DNA of 10,266 bases, taken from the NCBI GenBank assembly GCA_937868245.1, contig CALMMI010000461.1, positions 1 to 10,266 on the forward strand, written 5' to 3'. The DNA comes from an uncultured Ignavibacteria bacterium. Lineage in GTDB: Bacteria > Bacteroidota > Ignavibacteria > Kapaibacteriales > UBA961. The notes beneath the pieces are model-generated. The model had not been told where the DNA came from. It was given only the letters and a program-made list of their open reading frames with translations, and searched no databases. The translations under genes were made by a program, and so were the position numbers. Of this stretch, positions 1 through 6,316 are shown piece after piece (position 1 is the stretch's first letter; every line of letters begins with the position of its first letter).

Positions 1-39
1 GTATCTATTTATGTTGAAATTTAGGTCAGGTAGGTTGTT

Positions 40-107
40 CGGGTCAAGGCAGGTGCTACAACTCTTGCAAGTTAACTCGGTTCTTGCCTTGACTTGTTGT
101 TTTTAAT
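40..107 (+). terminator. Foldable element, possible terminator of a gene left of the window
   Basis: Bases 40-53 pair with 83-96 to give a 14-bp stem around the perfect core GTCAAGGCA/TGCCTTGAC. Three pairs are G-U in plus-strand RNA and would be A-C mismatches on the other strand, so the fold favours plus-strand transcription. A small AACT/AGTT stem can form inside the 29-base loop. The stem is followed by TTGTTTTT. This would fit an imperfect terminator for an unseen plus-strand gene, but the long loop makes it uncertain. The rest of bases 1-279 contains no gene that I can support. Confidence 0.3.
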
Positions 108-279
108 ACAATAACGTATCAATGCTTAGTGGTAAACACCTGCGATGACCTGCCGAAAATTCTATATGTTAATTGTTGAGTAACATCAACACGTAATCGA
201 AACAATCTTCCGTAACTTAAGTTAAACTCCTATAAAATTTATTCACTTTTTATATAACAACAATATTTAGCAGGCACAT

Positions 280-315
280 AAAAAAAAGCCCATTCAAATC
301 AAAATGAATGGGCTT
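280..315 (-). terminator. Rho-independent terminator of the yceI/porin cluster
   Basis: A perfect 11-bp stem (286-296 with 305-315, AAGCCCATTCA/TGAATGGGCTT) encloses an 8-base loop. Read on the minus strand it runs straight into eight T residues (complement of 280-287). It lies about 65 bases beyond the stop of the second YceI gene and is the natural end of that minus-strand transcript. Confidence 0.88.
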
Positions 316-379
316 AAATCTTTTATGCTTTTCGTTACGCTACCCAAGGACTATACCCGGGCATTCAAAAGTTAACCAT

Positions 380-1006
380 CTATTGTTCCTTTACTAATCG
401 AGCTGTCACATCCATGTTGATACTGATAGCATTGTTAACTTTTATCATTCCGAATAGCACTTCCGGAGGCTGCACATTATAATCTGTCATCTTAACTTGC
501 TTTTGAGCCATAAACCTGTATTTACCATTTTCCAATTTACGAACTCTTACGTCCATAACCACGCGTTTGGTAACATTTGTAATCGTGAATGTAGCAAGTG
601 CCTTTACTGTTTTCCAGTCATTCTCTATGTCGTCGAACCTACTGCCGTCATTAAGCATAACACCCAACAAATCAATTTTTATAACCGGATATTGCTCTGC
701 TTTTAATGCATCCTGCAAATCAGAATTCATCTTAGAGTTGCTGCAATCCAAATTCATTGTATGAAGTTGAAGCATTGCATTTGAGAACCTTACTGTATCA
801 CCCGAAGCATTGAGTGAAATACCTACCGAAATTGGAGCGCATTTATCTTTGCTGTTGCATTCAAAAGTATTGACATTACTGCTGCCCTCGATATAGAGTC
901 TGCTATTGTCCTCAATGTATGTAGTATATACGTTTCTTATCGATCTATCTGAAACAAAACCAAAAATAAGGAAACTGAGACCGAATAATAATAATAGCGT
1001 TTTCAT
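380..1006 (-). CDS. YceI-like domain protein (second copy in the cluster)
   Basis: This 208-residue protein is predicted to be exported and to have the lipocalin-like YceI fold, a family known to bind isoprenoid-type lipids in some members; its ligand here is unknown. Residues 1-18 form a short hydrophobic signal-like segment without an obvious cleavage site. Family landmarks are GSSNVNTFEC (41-50), DALKAEQYPVIKI (99-111) and a C-terminal strand set with DYNVQPPEVLFGMIKV. Three cysteines (50, 56, 88) could form a disulfide in the periplasm. The ATG at 1004-1006 was chosen because AAGGAGAG lies 8 bases upstream; an in-frame TTG seven codons earlier would place that ribosome site inside the gene. 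It lies downstream of the porin and may share its transcript. It differs clearly from the first YceI gene, so it is an old or diverged paralogue. Family assignment is confident; physiological role is not. Confidence 0.88.
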   Translation of the reverse strand: MKTLLLLFGLSFLIFGFVSDRSIRNVYTTYIEDNSRLYIEGSSNVNTFECNSKDKCAPISVGISLNASGDTVRFSNAMLQLHTMNLDCSNSKMNSDLQDALKAEQYPVIKIDLLGVMLNDGSRFDDIENDWKTVKALATFTITNVTKRVVMDVRVRKLENGKYRFMAQKQVKMTDYNVQPPEVLFGMIKVNNAISINMDVTARLVKEQ

Positions 1007-1014
1007 TGAAATAT

Positions 1015-1022
1015 CTCTCCTT
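1015..1022 (-). promoter_or_regulatory. Shine-Dalgarno site deciding the start of the second YceI gene
   Basis: The minus strand reads AAGGAGAG, then 8 bases, then ATG at 1006. This near-perfect ribosome site rules out the longer TTG-initiated reading that begins at 1027. It also shows that this organism uses Shine-Dalgarno initiation for at least part of its genes. Confidence 0.8.
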
Positions 1023-1144
1023 TTCAACAGTAATTTCTTTATTCTGTTTGTTATATCTTGGGTGTTGCTATTAAATCTAATTACTCTATGTTAGTTACAT
1101 ACTACCAAATAGACGAGCAACAATAAATTTGCGTTTTTCATCAC

Positions 1145-1180
1145 AATGTGCGTCCCGAAAACAGTATCGGGACGCACATT
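1145..1180 (-). terminator. Strong hairpin after the porin gene, without a T-tract
   Basis: A perfect 14-bp stem (1145-1158 with 1167-1180, core GTGCGTCCCGA) closes an 8-base loop. It starts 11 bases past the porin stop codon. Neither strand has a run of T residues directly after it, so it does not look like a full intrinsic terminator. It may instead protect the 3' end of the porin message from exonucleases, or cause partial termination that lowers expression of the downstream YceI gene. Confidence 0.6.
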
Positions 1181-1191
1181 ATAAAATTGAA

Positions 1192-2535
1192 TTAGAACCC
1201 GACTGCTGCTTCAAATACCACTCCGTCAAATTTACCGTCAGCAAGTATATGTTTTAACGGATAATCTTTATAGCTTTGTGTAACATACTCGCCTTTTATC
1301 ACAATATTATCAGTTACAAACCATCCGGCTGCTATTGCGATTCTGTTGATACTTTGTTCTGTTGCATTGCTTGCTAACATTTTTCCTTTTACCATATTAT
1401 AGCGTGCACCTAAATATACATTTTCTTTTGCACCGAAACGATAGAGAGCATCTGCTGCAATTTGATTAAATGAACGGTCTAAAGCTGTTTTACCTGTTAA
1501 ATCCGTTGGGTCTTTATCATTTGGACCGCGACCAGTAGCTGTTTCGTATGTACCAAAGATTTCCAATCCGCTTACTTTCAAGAATCCATTGATTTGGAAT
1601 GCAGTTACTTTATCAGACATACCGGGGTTAACTCTACCTGAAAAAGCATTTGCTGTATATGATGCAGAGGTTGGTTCCATTACCATCCAATAATTTGATC
1701 CGGATCTGTCACCACCAAAAAGAGTATTGCTTTGCGCGCTGCTGATCATGTATCCTGAACCTGTTACACGAAGACGCATATTGTCTCCAATTTTGTCGTC
1801 ATATCCTAATTTGAAGAGGAATGCAGGTGCTTTAGCTGTATCCTTGTCAACCACTGTTTGATTAACAGCATCAACACTACCCTTTATCGCACCGTTTGTA
1901 ACACCTGCCATTGCAAGGAAACCACTTGAACGGAAAAGAATATCTGCACCGATTTCAGTTGCATAACCGTCAACGATATAATTTTCCATAAACGGATTTT
2001 GCAATGTACCACCACCGTCTGAACGGCGGAAGTGAGCATCGCCGTAATTGATTTCCATGTGTCCTACACGGATAGTTAGATATTTCATAATATCATCCAA
2101 AGCACTTACACCAAGGAATGACAAATCGTCAAACTGGATAAATCCGCCTTTTACCCATGCTTCATTATGATGGCGTGTTGAAAGGTATGTAGTTACATTC
2201 AAACGAATACCTTGTTCCAACTGCACATCCATATTCAAGTTTGCCATAGCAGTACCGAAACCGCCGGTAATTGGTTTTAACTTATATACAGATGAATCAA
2301 AAGGGTTATTACTGTGATTCAACAACTGATATTGCTGTGTAAAACCTGCGCCGAACCGTACCTTGATACCATCGTATTTAGGTGCATTCTTATCCTTTGG
2401 GGATTCGAAAACTCCGATACCGGATTTATCGTAAGGACGGAAATTATTGATTGTAGGTTGTTGTGCCGAAAGCACTGATGTTGCTGCAATAACAAACGAA
2501 CATCCTAACACGAAATTTTTAACGAACGTTTTCAT
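1192..2535 (-). CDS. Outer-membrane porin-like beta-barrel protein
   Basis: A 447-residue protein with a clear signal peptide (MKTFVKNFVLG..., predicted cleavage after VLSA, residue 24). The body has alternating polar/aromatic strands typical of outer-membrane barrels. The last residue is phenylalanine (EAAVGF), the usual recognition signal for the BAM assembly machinery. The segments NNFRPYDKSGIGVFE near the mature N-terminus and HFRRSDGGGTLQNPF around residue 168 resemble a Bacteroidota porin family that I recognise only by general appearance, related in form to phosphate-selective or alginate-export type porins. The substrate cannot be told. AGGAG lies 7 bases upstream of the ATG. The gene is 66 bases downstream of one YceI gene and 185 bases upstream of another, so a shared envelope role is plausible. 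It could be a specific channel rather than a general pore. Confidence 0.82.
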   Translation of the reverse strand: MKTFVKNFVLGCSFVIAATSVLSAQQPTINNFRPYDKSGIGVFESPKDKNAPKYDGIKVRFGAGFTQQYQLLNHSNNPFDSSVYKLKPITGGFGTAMANLNMDVQLEQGIRLNVTTYLSTRHHNEAWVKGGFIQFDDLSFLGVSALDDIMKYLTIRVGHMEINYGDAHFRRSDGGGTLQNPFMENYIVDGYATEIGADILFRSSGFLAMAGVTNGAIKGSVDAVNQTVVDKDTAKAPAFLFKLGYDDKIGDNMRLRVTGSGYMISSAQSNTLFGGDRSGSNYWMVMEPTSASYTANAFSGRVNPGMSDKVTAFQINGFLKVSGLEIFGTYETATGRGPNDKDPTDLTGKTALDRSFNQIAADALYRFGAKENVYLGARYNMVKGKMLASNATEQSINRIAIAAGWFVTDNIVIKGEYVTQSYKDYPLKHILADGKFDGVVFEAAVGF

Positions 2536-2601
2536 GACTGTACTCCTGGAAATAATTAAATTGAAACAAATGGATAATAAGATTCTATAATTTTTATGAT
2601 T

Positions 2602-3180
2602 TTACGATTTTTTCATTGTTAAGCTGAAGGTTAGTGTGATATCATCACCACATTTTATCACACCTAACATTGCAGATGGTCTTTCGAGATTAAAGCTGGT
2701 TAGGGTAATTTTCTTAGAACCTGTAAATACAATTTCTCCGTCAGCTTGAATTTTTGCCTTTACTGTCATGTCAACCGTTTTTGCTGTTCCACCGATTGTT
2801 AGGATTCCTGTTGTTTCCACCACCCAATCGTCACCACTTTTCGTAAGGGAATTAACCCGTGAAAGAGTGTAGGTTATGTTCGGAAAATCTTCTGCTTTTA
2901 GTGCATCGTAGATTTTCTCGTCCATACTTTCTTTTTCACTTTTGATTGATTTTGCAACACACACTACATTAAGAGAGCTGATAGCTTGCAACGAGGTGTT
3001 CTGAATTGTAATTTCACCTTTTGCTGTAAGATTGGAAGCCGGAGCAGACCAATCGTGCAGTGTAGATGTACCGGATACCACCATTTTTTGAACTTTCGAT
3101 GTGTATTTATCTGCAAATGCTGCAGAAGAAAATACTAAAGCCATTATGGCTGCGATTACTATTACATTGCGCGTTTTCAT
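2602..3180 (-). CDS. Secreted YceI-like domain protein (first gene of the cluster)
   Basis: A 192-residue protein with a standard signal peptide: basic MKTRN, a hydrophobic core, and predicted cleavage after AFA (residue 23). The mature part is a single YceI-like domain, recognised by GTSTLHDWS (37-45), the SMDEKIYDALKAEDFPNI stretch (about 85-102) and the C-terminal LERPSAMLGVIKCGDDITL segment. The fold is a lipocalin-like barrel that binds long hydrophobic ligands in characterised relatives; function here is inferred only from the family. The ATG is preceded by GAGGT at 6 bases, supporting the start. The porin gene follows 66 bases downstream with its own ribosome site, and no terminator lies between them, so the two are probably co-transcribed. 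The two YceI proteins of the cluster share the fold but little sequence. Confidence 0.92.
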   Translation of the reverse strand: MKTRNVIVIAAIMALVFSSAAFADKYTSKVQKMVVSGTSTLHDWSAPASNLTAKGEITIQNTSLQAISSLNVVCVAKSIKSEKESMDEKIYDALKAEDFPNITYTLSRVNSLTKSGDDWVVETTGILTIGGTAKTVDMTVKAKIQADGEIVFTGSKKITLTSFNLERPSAMLGVIKCGDDITLTFSLTMKKS

Positions 3181-3654
3181 AATTATACCTCAAAAAAAAT
3201 ACTACAGTTTATATTAAATTTACTTGTTTGAATTAACTGATCTTCTGTATTTATTCTTACAAATATCTTTGTTTTACACTACAAAACTAAGGCTATGTTA
3301 AAGCGGATTCTATGATATTTGTCATGTTTGTGCAATTTTAAAAATATTTCTTTCAACAGATGACATTACAAGCGAGATTCACAACGAATAATTCTTCAAT
3401 TACATTAATTAACAGTTAATTACGAATTATTATTTTCTATTTTCATGTGATGTGTTTTTACTGTAAACATCGCTTACACTAAAAATTCAAGGTTCCCTTT
3501 GATCTTTGGAAACCCTTCAAGAGCACTGATTGAAAGGCACTGCAGTTCTTCTATCGGTTATTTTGTATTTTTGTAGGAGGGTAATCGGTTTACCGGTTGA
3601 AGTTTGTTGGATTATGGTGTTTACCCTACTCATTATTTCTTTTGATGCAGTTTT
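3181..3654. other. Divergent intergenic region between the YceI gene and corA
   Basis: This 474-base, AT-rich stretch separates two divergently transcribed genes and must hold both promoters. On the minus strand, TAGTTTTG (3289-3282) matches the Bacteroidota -7 element TAnnTTTG, and on the plus strand TATTTTTG (3566-3573) does too, but neither has a TTTG at the expected upstream distance. No known riboswitch was recognised. A small hydrophobic frame runs up to the corA start (listed separately). Nothing else convincing was seen. Confidence 0.6.
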
Positions 3655-3658
3655 ATGA
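3530..3658 (+). CDS. Possible small hydrophobic leader frame overlapping the corA start
   Basis: An open frame follows the stop codon at 3527-3529 and ends in a TGA at 3656-3658 that overlaps the corA ATG as ATGA. From TTG at 3530 it would encode 42 residues, largely hydrophobic (VLLSVILYF ... CWIMVFTLLIISFDAVL). The only ATG in it, at 3614, would give a 14-residue peptide MVFTLLIISFDAVL. Neither start has a good ribosome site; AGGAGG occurs at 3575-3580 but no standard start codon follows at a suitable distance. The ATGA overlap and the lack of a ribosome site before corA make translational coupling possible. The frame is short enough to be chance, so confidence is low. Confidence 0.2.
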   Translation: MKGTAVLLSVILYFCRRVIGLPVEVCWIMVFTLLIISFDAVL

Positions 3659-4686
3659 CAACACTTTTTGCGGTTTACAACGGAAAAATCAGACAGCTTT
3701 CGATTCCCGAATTGTTTATTCTCCGTAATCAGCCGGAGTATTCGGAAACTATTATTTGGGCAGATCTTGAAGCCCCGTCGGAGGAAGAAGAAGAAACCCT
3801 GCTTGTTAATTTTTTTCTTTTTCATCACTTAGCGGTAGAGGATTGCCAACGGGAAAAACTTTCGCCCCATATCGGTGACCACTATCCTAAAGTGGAAGAT
3901 TATCAGGATTATCTGTTTGTAATTTTCAATCCGGTTGACCGACCAATTGAAGAATTTGGTGATTCCATGAATGAATCTGCAGTATGTGTCCATTTCCCTA
4001 CCCGCCAGATGAATACATTTTTGGGTGTTAATTTTCTGGTAACACATCATTACGAACCTTCGTCTGCTATTAGTTATGTGCGACAATTGTGCATCAAAAA
4101 CCCGCAAACTCTCCAACGCGGACCTGATTTTCTATTCCATATCATAATAGATGAAATAGTTGATAACTACACCCCGGTTATTGAATATTTCGATCAACAA
4201 CTGGACATTATTGAAGCAAGTATTTTTCAGGATTTTCAATCGGCTACACTTCCAAAATTACTGGGAATTAAAAAAGGGATTATCCGCCTCCGTAAGATTA
4301 CTACCTACCAACGGGAAATTCTCAACCGGCTTTCACGAGGGGAATTCCCGCTTATTTCAACAGAAGAAATGTTGTATTATAGAAATGTGTACGACCACCT
4401 TGTCCGCATTGCCGACCTTGTAGAATCATATCGTGAAAACGTGGCGGGGCTTTTAGAGGCATATCTCTCTGTCAATTCTAACAGAATGAACCAGGTGATG
4501 AAGGTACTAACGGTTATTTCTACAATTTTTCTGCCGCTAACCTTCATTTCCAGTATTTACGGAATGAATTTCCATTACATGCCAGAGCTTGATTGGCATT
4601 ATGGGTATTTTTTCGTGTGGGGTGTTATTGCGGTAATCAGTGGGTTTATGCTTTACTTCTTTAAGAAGAAGGGGTGGTTGGAGTAG
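3655..4686 (+). CDS. corA: CorA family Mg2+/Co2+ transport protein
   Basis: A 343-residue inner-membrane channel protein that takes up Mg2+ (and Co2+ or Ni2+ in relatives) as a pentamer. The large cytoplasmic N-terminal domain covers about residues 1-275 and includes the WADLEAPSEEE stretch (35-45) and the long stalk helix region RLRKITTYQREILNRL (211-226). Two membrane helices follow (about 281-301 and 317-336), separated by the diagnostic GMN selectivity motif at 303-305 (YGMNFHYMPELDW). The tail KKKGWLE is basic, as is usual. Length matches the family. The start is fixed by an in-frame TGA at 3643-3645 and no other ATG, but no Shine-Dalgarno sequence precedes it; the start overlaps the stop of an upstream small frame. 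The next gene converges with it after 94 bases, in which I see no strong terminator. Confidence 0.95.
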   Translation: MTTLFAVYNGKIRQLSIPELFILRNQPEYSETIIWADLEAPSEEEEETLLVNFFLFHHLAVEDCQREKLSPHIGDHYPKVEDYQDYLFVIFNPVDRPIEEFGDSMNESAVCVHFPTRQMNTFLGVNFLVTHHYEPSSAISYVRQLCIKNPQTLQRGPDFLFHIIIDEIVDNYTPVIEYFDQQLDIIEASIFQDFQSATLPKLLGIKKGIIRLRKITTYQREILNRLSRGEFPLISTEEMLYYRNVYDHLVRIADLVESYRENVAGLLEAYLSVNSNRMNQVMKVLTVISTIFLPLTFISSIYGMNFHYMPELDWHYGYFFVWGVIAVISGFMLYFFKKKGWLE

Positions 4687-4780
4687 GAAATATAGTTTTG
4701 AACATGAAAATGGGCAAGGTTTGGCATTTTTAGGAACGTGCATTCTATTTATGAAAATCACAAAGTAGTTAAAAGCCATT

Positions 4781-5611
4781 CTATTCCTTCAAAGCACCTG
4801 CAGTCAATCCCTGAATAATCCTCTTGTGGAAGAAAACGAACATTAACAGTATCGGAAGAGCCGAAATACTCGCACCCGCCATCAAATGTCCCCAATCAAT
4901 GGATTGCTTACCCAGATAGAAAGCCAGACCTACTGGCAGCGTTCTCATTGATTCTTCATTCGTAAAAAGAAAAGGAAACAGGAAGGAATTCCAATTACTC
5001 AGGAACACATACAAAGCAAGAACCGTTAATATAGGTTTACAGAGGGGCATCACAATTTTCCAGAGGATATACCATTCCCCTGCCCCGTCGATACGGGCAG
5101 CGTCTTCAATCTCTGCAGGAAGTGCTAATACATACTGACGAACTAAAAACACACCCAACGGTGTTACAAGCCACGGAATGATAAGAGCATAATAGGTGTT
5201 TATCCAACCGAACTCCACCATAAGCCGATATAATGGTATCATTATTACCTGCTGCGGAATCATCATAACACCCAAAATCGACCAGAAAAGCCACCGTTTC
5301 CCAATAAAATTTCTGCGTGCCAGGGCATAGCCTACCCAAAGACAAAAAATCACATTTCCTGCGGTAACGATTAATGCTACAAACGTTGAATTGAGGAAAT
5401 ATTTCCCGAATGCATCGGAACTTAGGGCATCTGTATAGTTTTCAATCGATGTGGGTGCACTGAACAACCCCCCAAATGTTCCATAACTTTCTGGATGTTG
5501 ACGAAGCGACAGCAACAGCATCCATAGCATTGGTGCAATCATTCCAAACGCAACAAAGCCAAGAGCAGTATAGAGAACTATTTTAGTAAGATTTGACGTT
5601 TTTTCTACCAT
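4781..5611 (-). CDS. Carbohydrate ABC transporter permease, MalG type
   Basis: A 276-residue inner-membrane subunit of a binding-protein-dependent sugar importer. It shows about six membrane helices, with the first at roughly 11-35, and the cytoplasmic EAA loop that docks on the ATPase: LPAEIEDAARIDGAGEW and the following KIVMPLCKP (about 164-193). The C-terminus RIIQGLTAGALKE is characteristic of MalG-like sugar permeases. Length is typical. Such a protein normally acts with a MalF-type permease, a solute-binding protein and an ATPase, but none is encoded beside it: the upstream neighbour is rsmD on the other strand and the downstream one is corA, also on the other strand. The partners must be elsewhere if it is functional. 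There is no Shine-Dalgarno site before the ATG, but a well-formed promoter of Bacteroidota type lies about 60-90 bases upstream. The sugar carried cannot be told. Confidence 0.92.
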   Translation of the reverse strand: MVEKTSNLTKIVLYTALGFVAFGMIAPMLWMLLLSLRQHPESYGTFGGLFSAPTSIENYTDALSSDAFGKYFLNSTFVALIVTAGNVIFCLWVGYALARRNFIGKRWLFWSILGVMMIPQQVIMIPLYRLMVEFGWINTYYALIIPWLVTPLGVFLVRQYVLALPAEIEDAARIDGAGEWYILWKIVMPLCKPILTVLALYVFLSNWNSFLFPFLFTNEESMRTLPVGLAFYLGKQSIDWGHLMAGASISALPILLMFVFFHKRIIQGLTAGALKE

Positions 5612-5648
5612 TTTTAGGTATCGAATATTAGACCGGGTGGCACTTAAT

Positions 5649-5681
5649 TACTTTTGATATTCATTATGAAGTACAAAAGTA
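5649..5681. repeat. Dyad TACTTTTG-N17-CAAAAGTA in the divergent promoter region
   Basis: A perfect 8-bp inverted repeat (5649-5656 and 5674-5681) lies between the permease and rsmD. Each arm, read outward from the far strand, is a TAnnTTTG motif, the -7 element of Bacteroidota promoters. The arm on the minus strand has a correctly spaced TTTG; the plus-strand arm does not. It may also serve as a regulator-binding site. Confidence 0.4.
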
Positions 5682-5704
5682 TTATTTTACTGTCAGTCGG
5701 CAAA
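5674..5704 (-). promoter_or_regulatory. Bacteroidota-type promoter for the ABC permease gene
   Basis: On the minus strand TTTG (5704-5701) is followed by exactly 19 bases and then TACTTTTG (5681-5674). This agrees with the -33 TTTG / -7 TAnnTTTG layout described for the primary sigma factor of Bacteroidota. Transcription would start near 5667, giving a leader of about 55 bases before the permease ATG at 5611. Confidence 0.5.
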
Positions 5705-5735
5705 GAAGCTCCACTAATTAGATACTATAAGGACT

Positions 5736-6299
5736 ATGCGAATCATCTCAGGAAAATTCAAAGGAAGAACAATCACAAACTCAGCACCAAGCGGGGTTCG
5801 CCCTACTACCGACCGGGCAAGGGAAACTATTTTTAATATTCTTGGGAATATGATGGATTTCGAGGGTATCAGAGTTTTGGATTTATGTGCGGGAACAGGG
5901 GCATTGGGTATCGAAGCACTAAGTCGTGGTGCAGCTTATTGCTGTTTTGTGGAGTTATCACGAAAGACATCTACAGAAATTACAAAGACTCTTCAAAACT
6001 TTGGATTGGAACCATCCTGTTATACAGTTGTTACTTCCGATTCCCGTCAGTTTGCAAAACGGTTTTCTATTGATTCAGATCAGCAATACGATCTGATATT
6101 TACCGACCCGCCGTATAAAGAAAAAATTGTAAATCCTCTTTTCAGTATGATTGTTGAGAATGGAATTCTTACACACGATGGTGTATTTGTGGCAGAGCAT
6201 GATGTTCGTGAAAAAGTAATCATACCTGAACTGTATGAAAGAAGCAGTTCCAGACTTTTCGGGGAAACAGAGGTGGACTTTTTTGTGTTGAAGGAATGA
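5736..6299 (+). CDS. rsmD: 16S rRNA (guanine966-N2)-methyltransferase RsmD
   Basis: A 187-residue cytoplasmic enzyme that uses S-adenosylmethionine to methylate N2 of G966 in 16S rRNA of the assembling 30S subunit. The start MRIISGKFKGR and the RPTTDRARETIFNIL segment (22-36) are hallmarks of RsmD. The AdoMet-binding motif I is VLDLCAGTGALGIEALSRGA (47-66), and the catalytic motif is DPPY (124-127) in DLIFTDPPYK. Length is normal for the family. AAGGA lies only 2 bases before the ATG, unusually close, but the conserved N-terminus leaves little doubt about the start. In many bacteria rsmD precedes coaD; here no coaD follows and the next gene converges on it after 17 bases. It is divergent from the sugar permease gene. 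Confidence 0.95.
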   Translation: MRIISGKFKGRTITNSAPSGVRPTTDRARETIFNILGNMMDFEGIRVLDLCAGTGALGIEALSRGAAYCCFVELSRKTSTEITKTLQNFGLEPSCYTVVTSDSRQFAKRFSIDSDQQYDLIFTDPPYKEKIVNPLFSMIVENGILTHDGVFVAEHDVREKVIIPELYERSSSRLFGETEVDFFVLKE

Positions 6300-6316
6300 A
6301 CTACCTTAAAACTCCC

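Noticed and set aside
1007..1027. Upstream TTG start of the second YceI gene, giving a 215-residue product
   Set aside because: The AAGGAGAG ribosome site lies within this extension and is ideally spaced for the ATG at 1006.
3566..3573. TATTTTTG as a corA promoter element
   Set aside because: It matches TAnnTTTG but there is no TTTG 17-23 bases upstream, and such T-rich matches are expected by chance in this AT-rich region.
3181..3654. Mg2+-sensing riboswitch upstream of corA
   Set aside because: I looked for an M-box-like set of conserved stems and saw only short, imperfect inverted repeats; nothing matches a known metal riboswitch.
3517..3828. 103-residue minus-strand open frame over the corA 5' end
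   Set aside because: It lies antisense to the conserved start of corA, is lysine/phenylalanine-rich at its beginning from antisense GAA/AAG codons, and has no family resemblance.
4707..4731. Possible terminator between corA and the permease gene
   Set aside because: Only six pairs (AAAATG/CATTTT) form, mostly A-T, with mismatches next to them; too weak to call for either strand.
5649..5685. Sigma70-type promoter TTGATA/TATTAT for rsmD
   Set aside because: The gap between the two hexamers is 20 bases, too long for a convincing sigma70 promoter.
5654..5836. Plus-strand 60-residue open frame across the rsmD start
   Set aside because: It overlaps the conserved rsmD N-terminus in another frame, has no ribosome site and resembles no family; the rsmD reading is far better supported.
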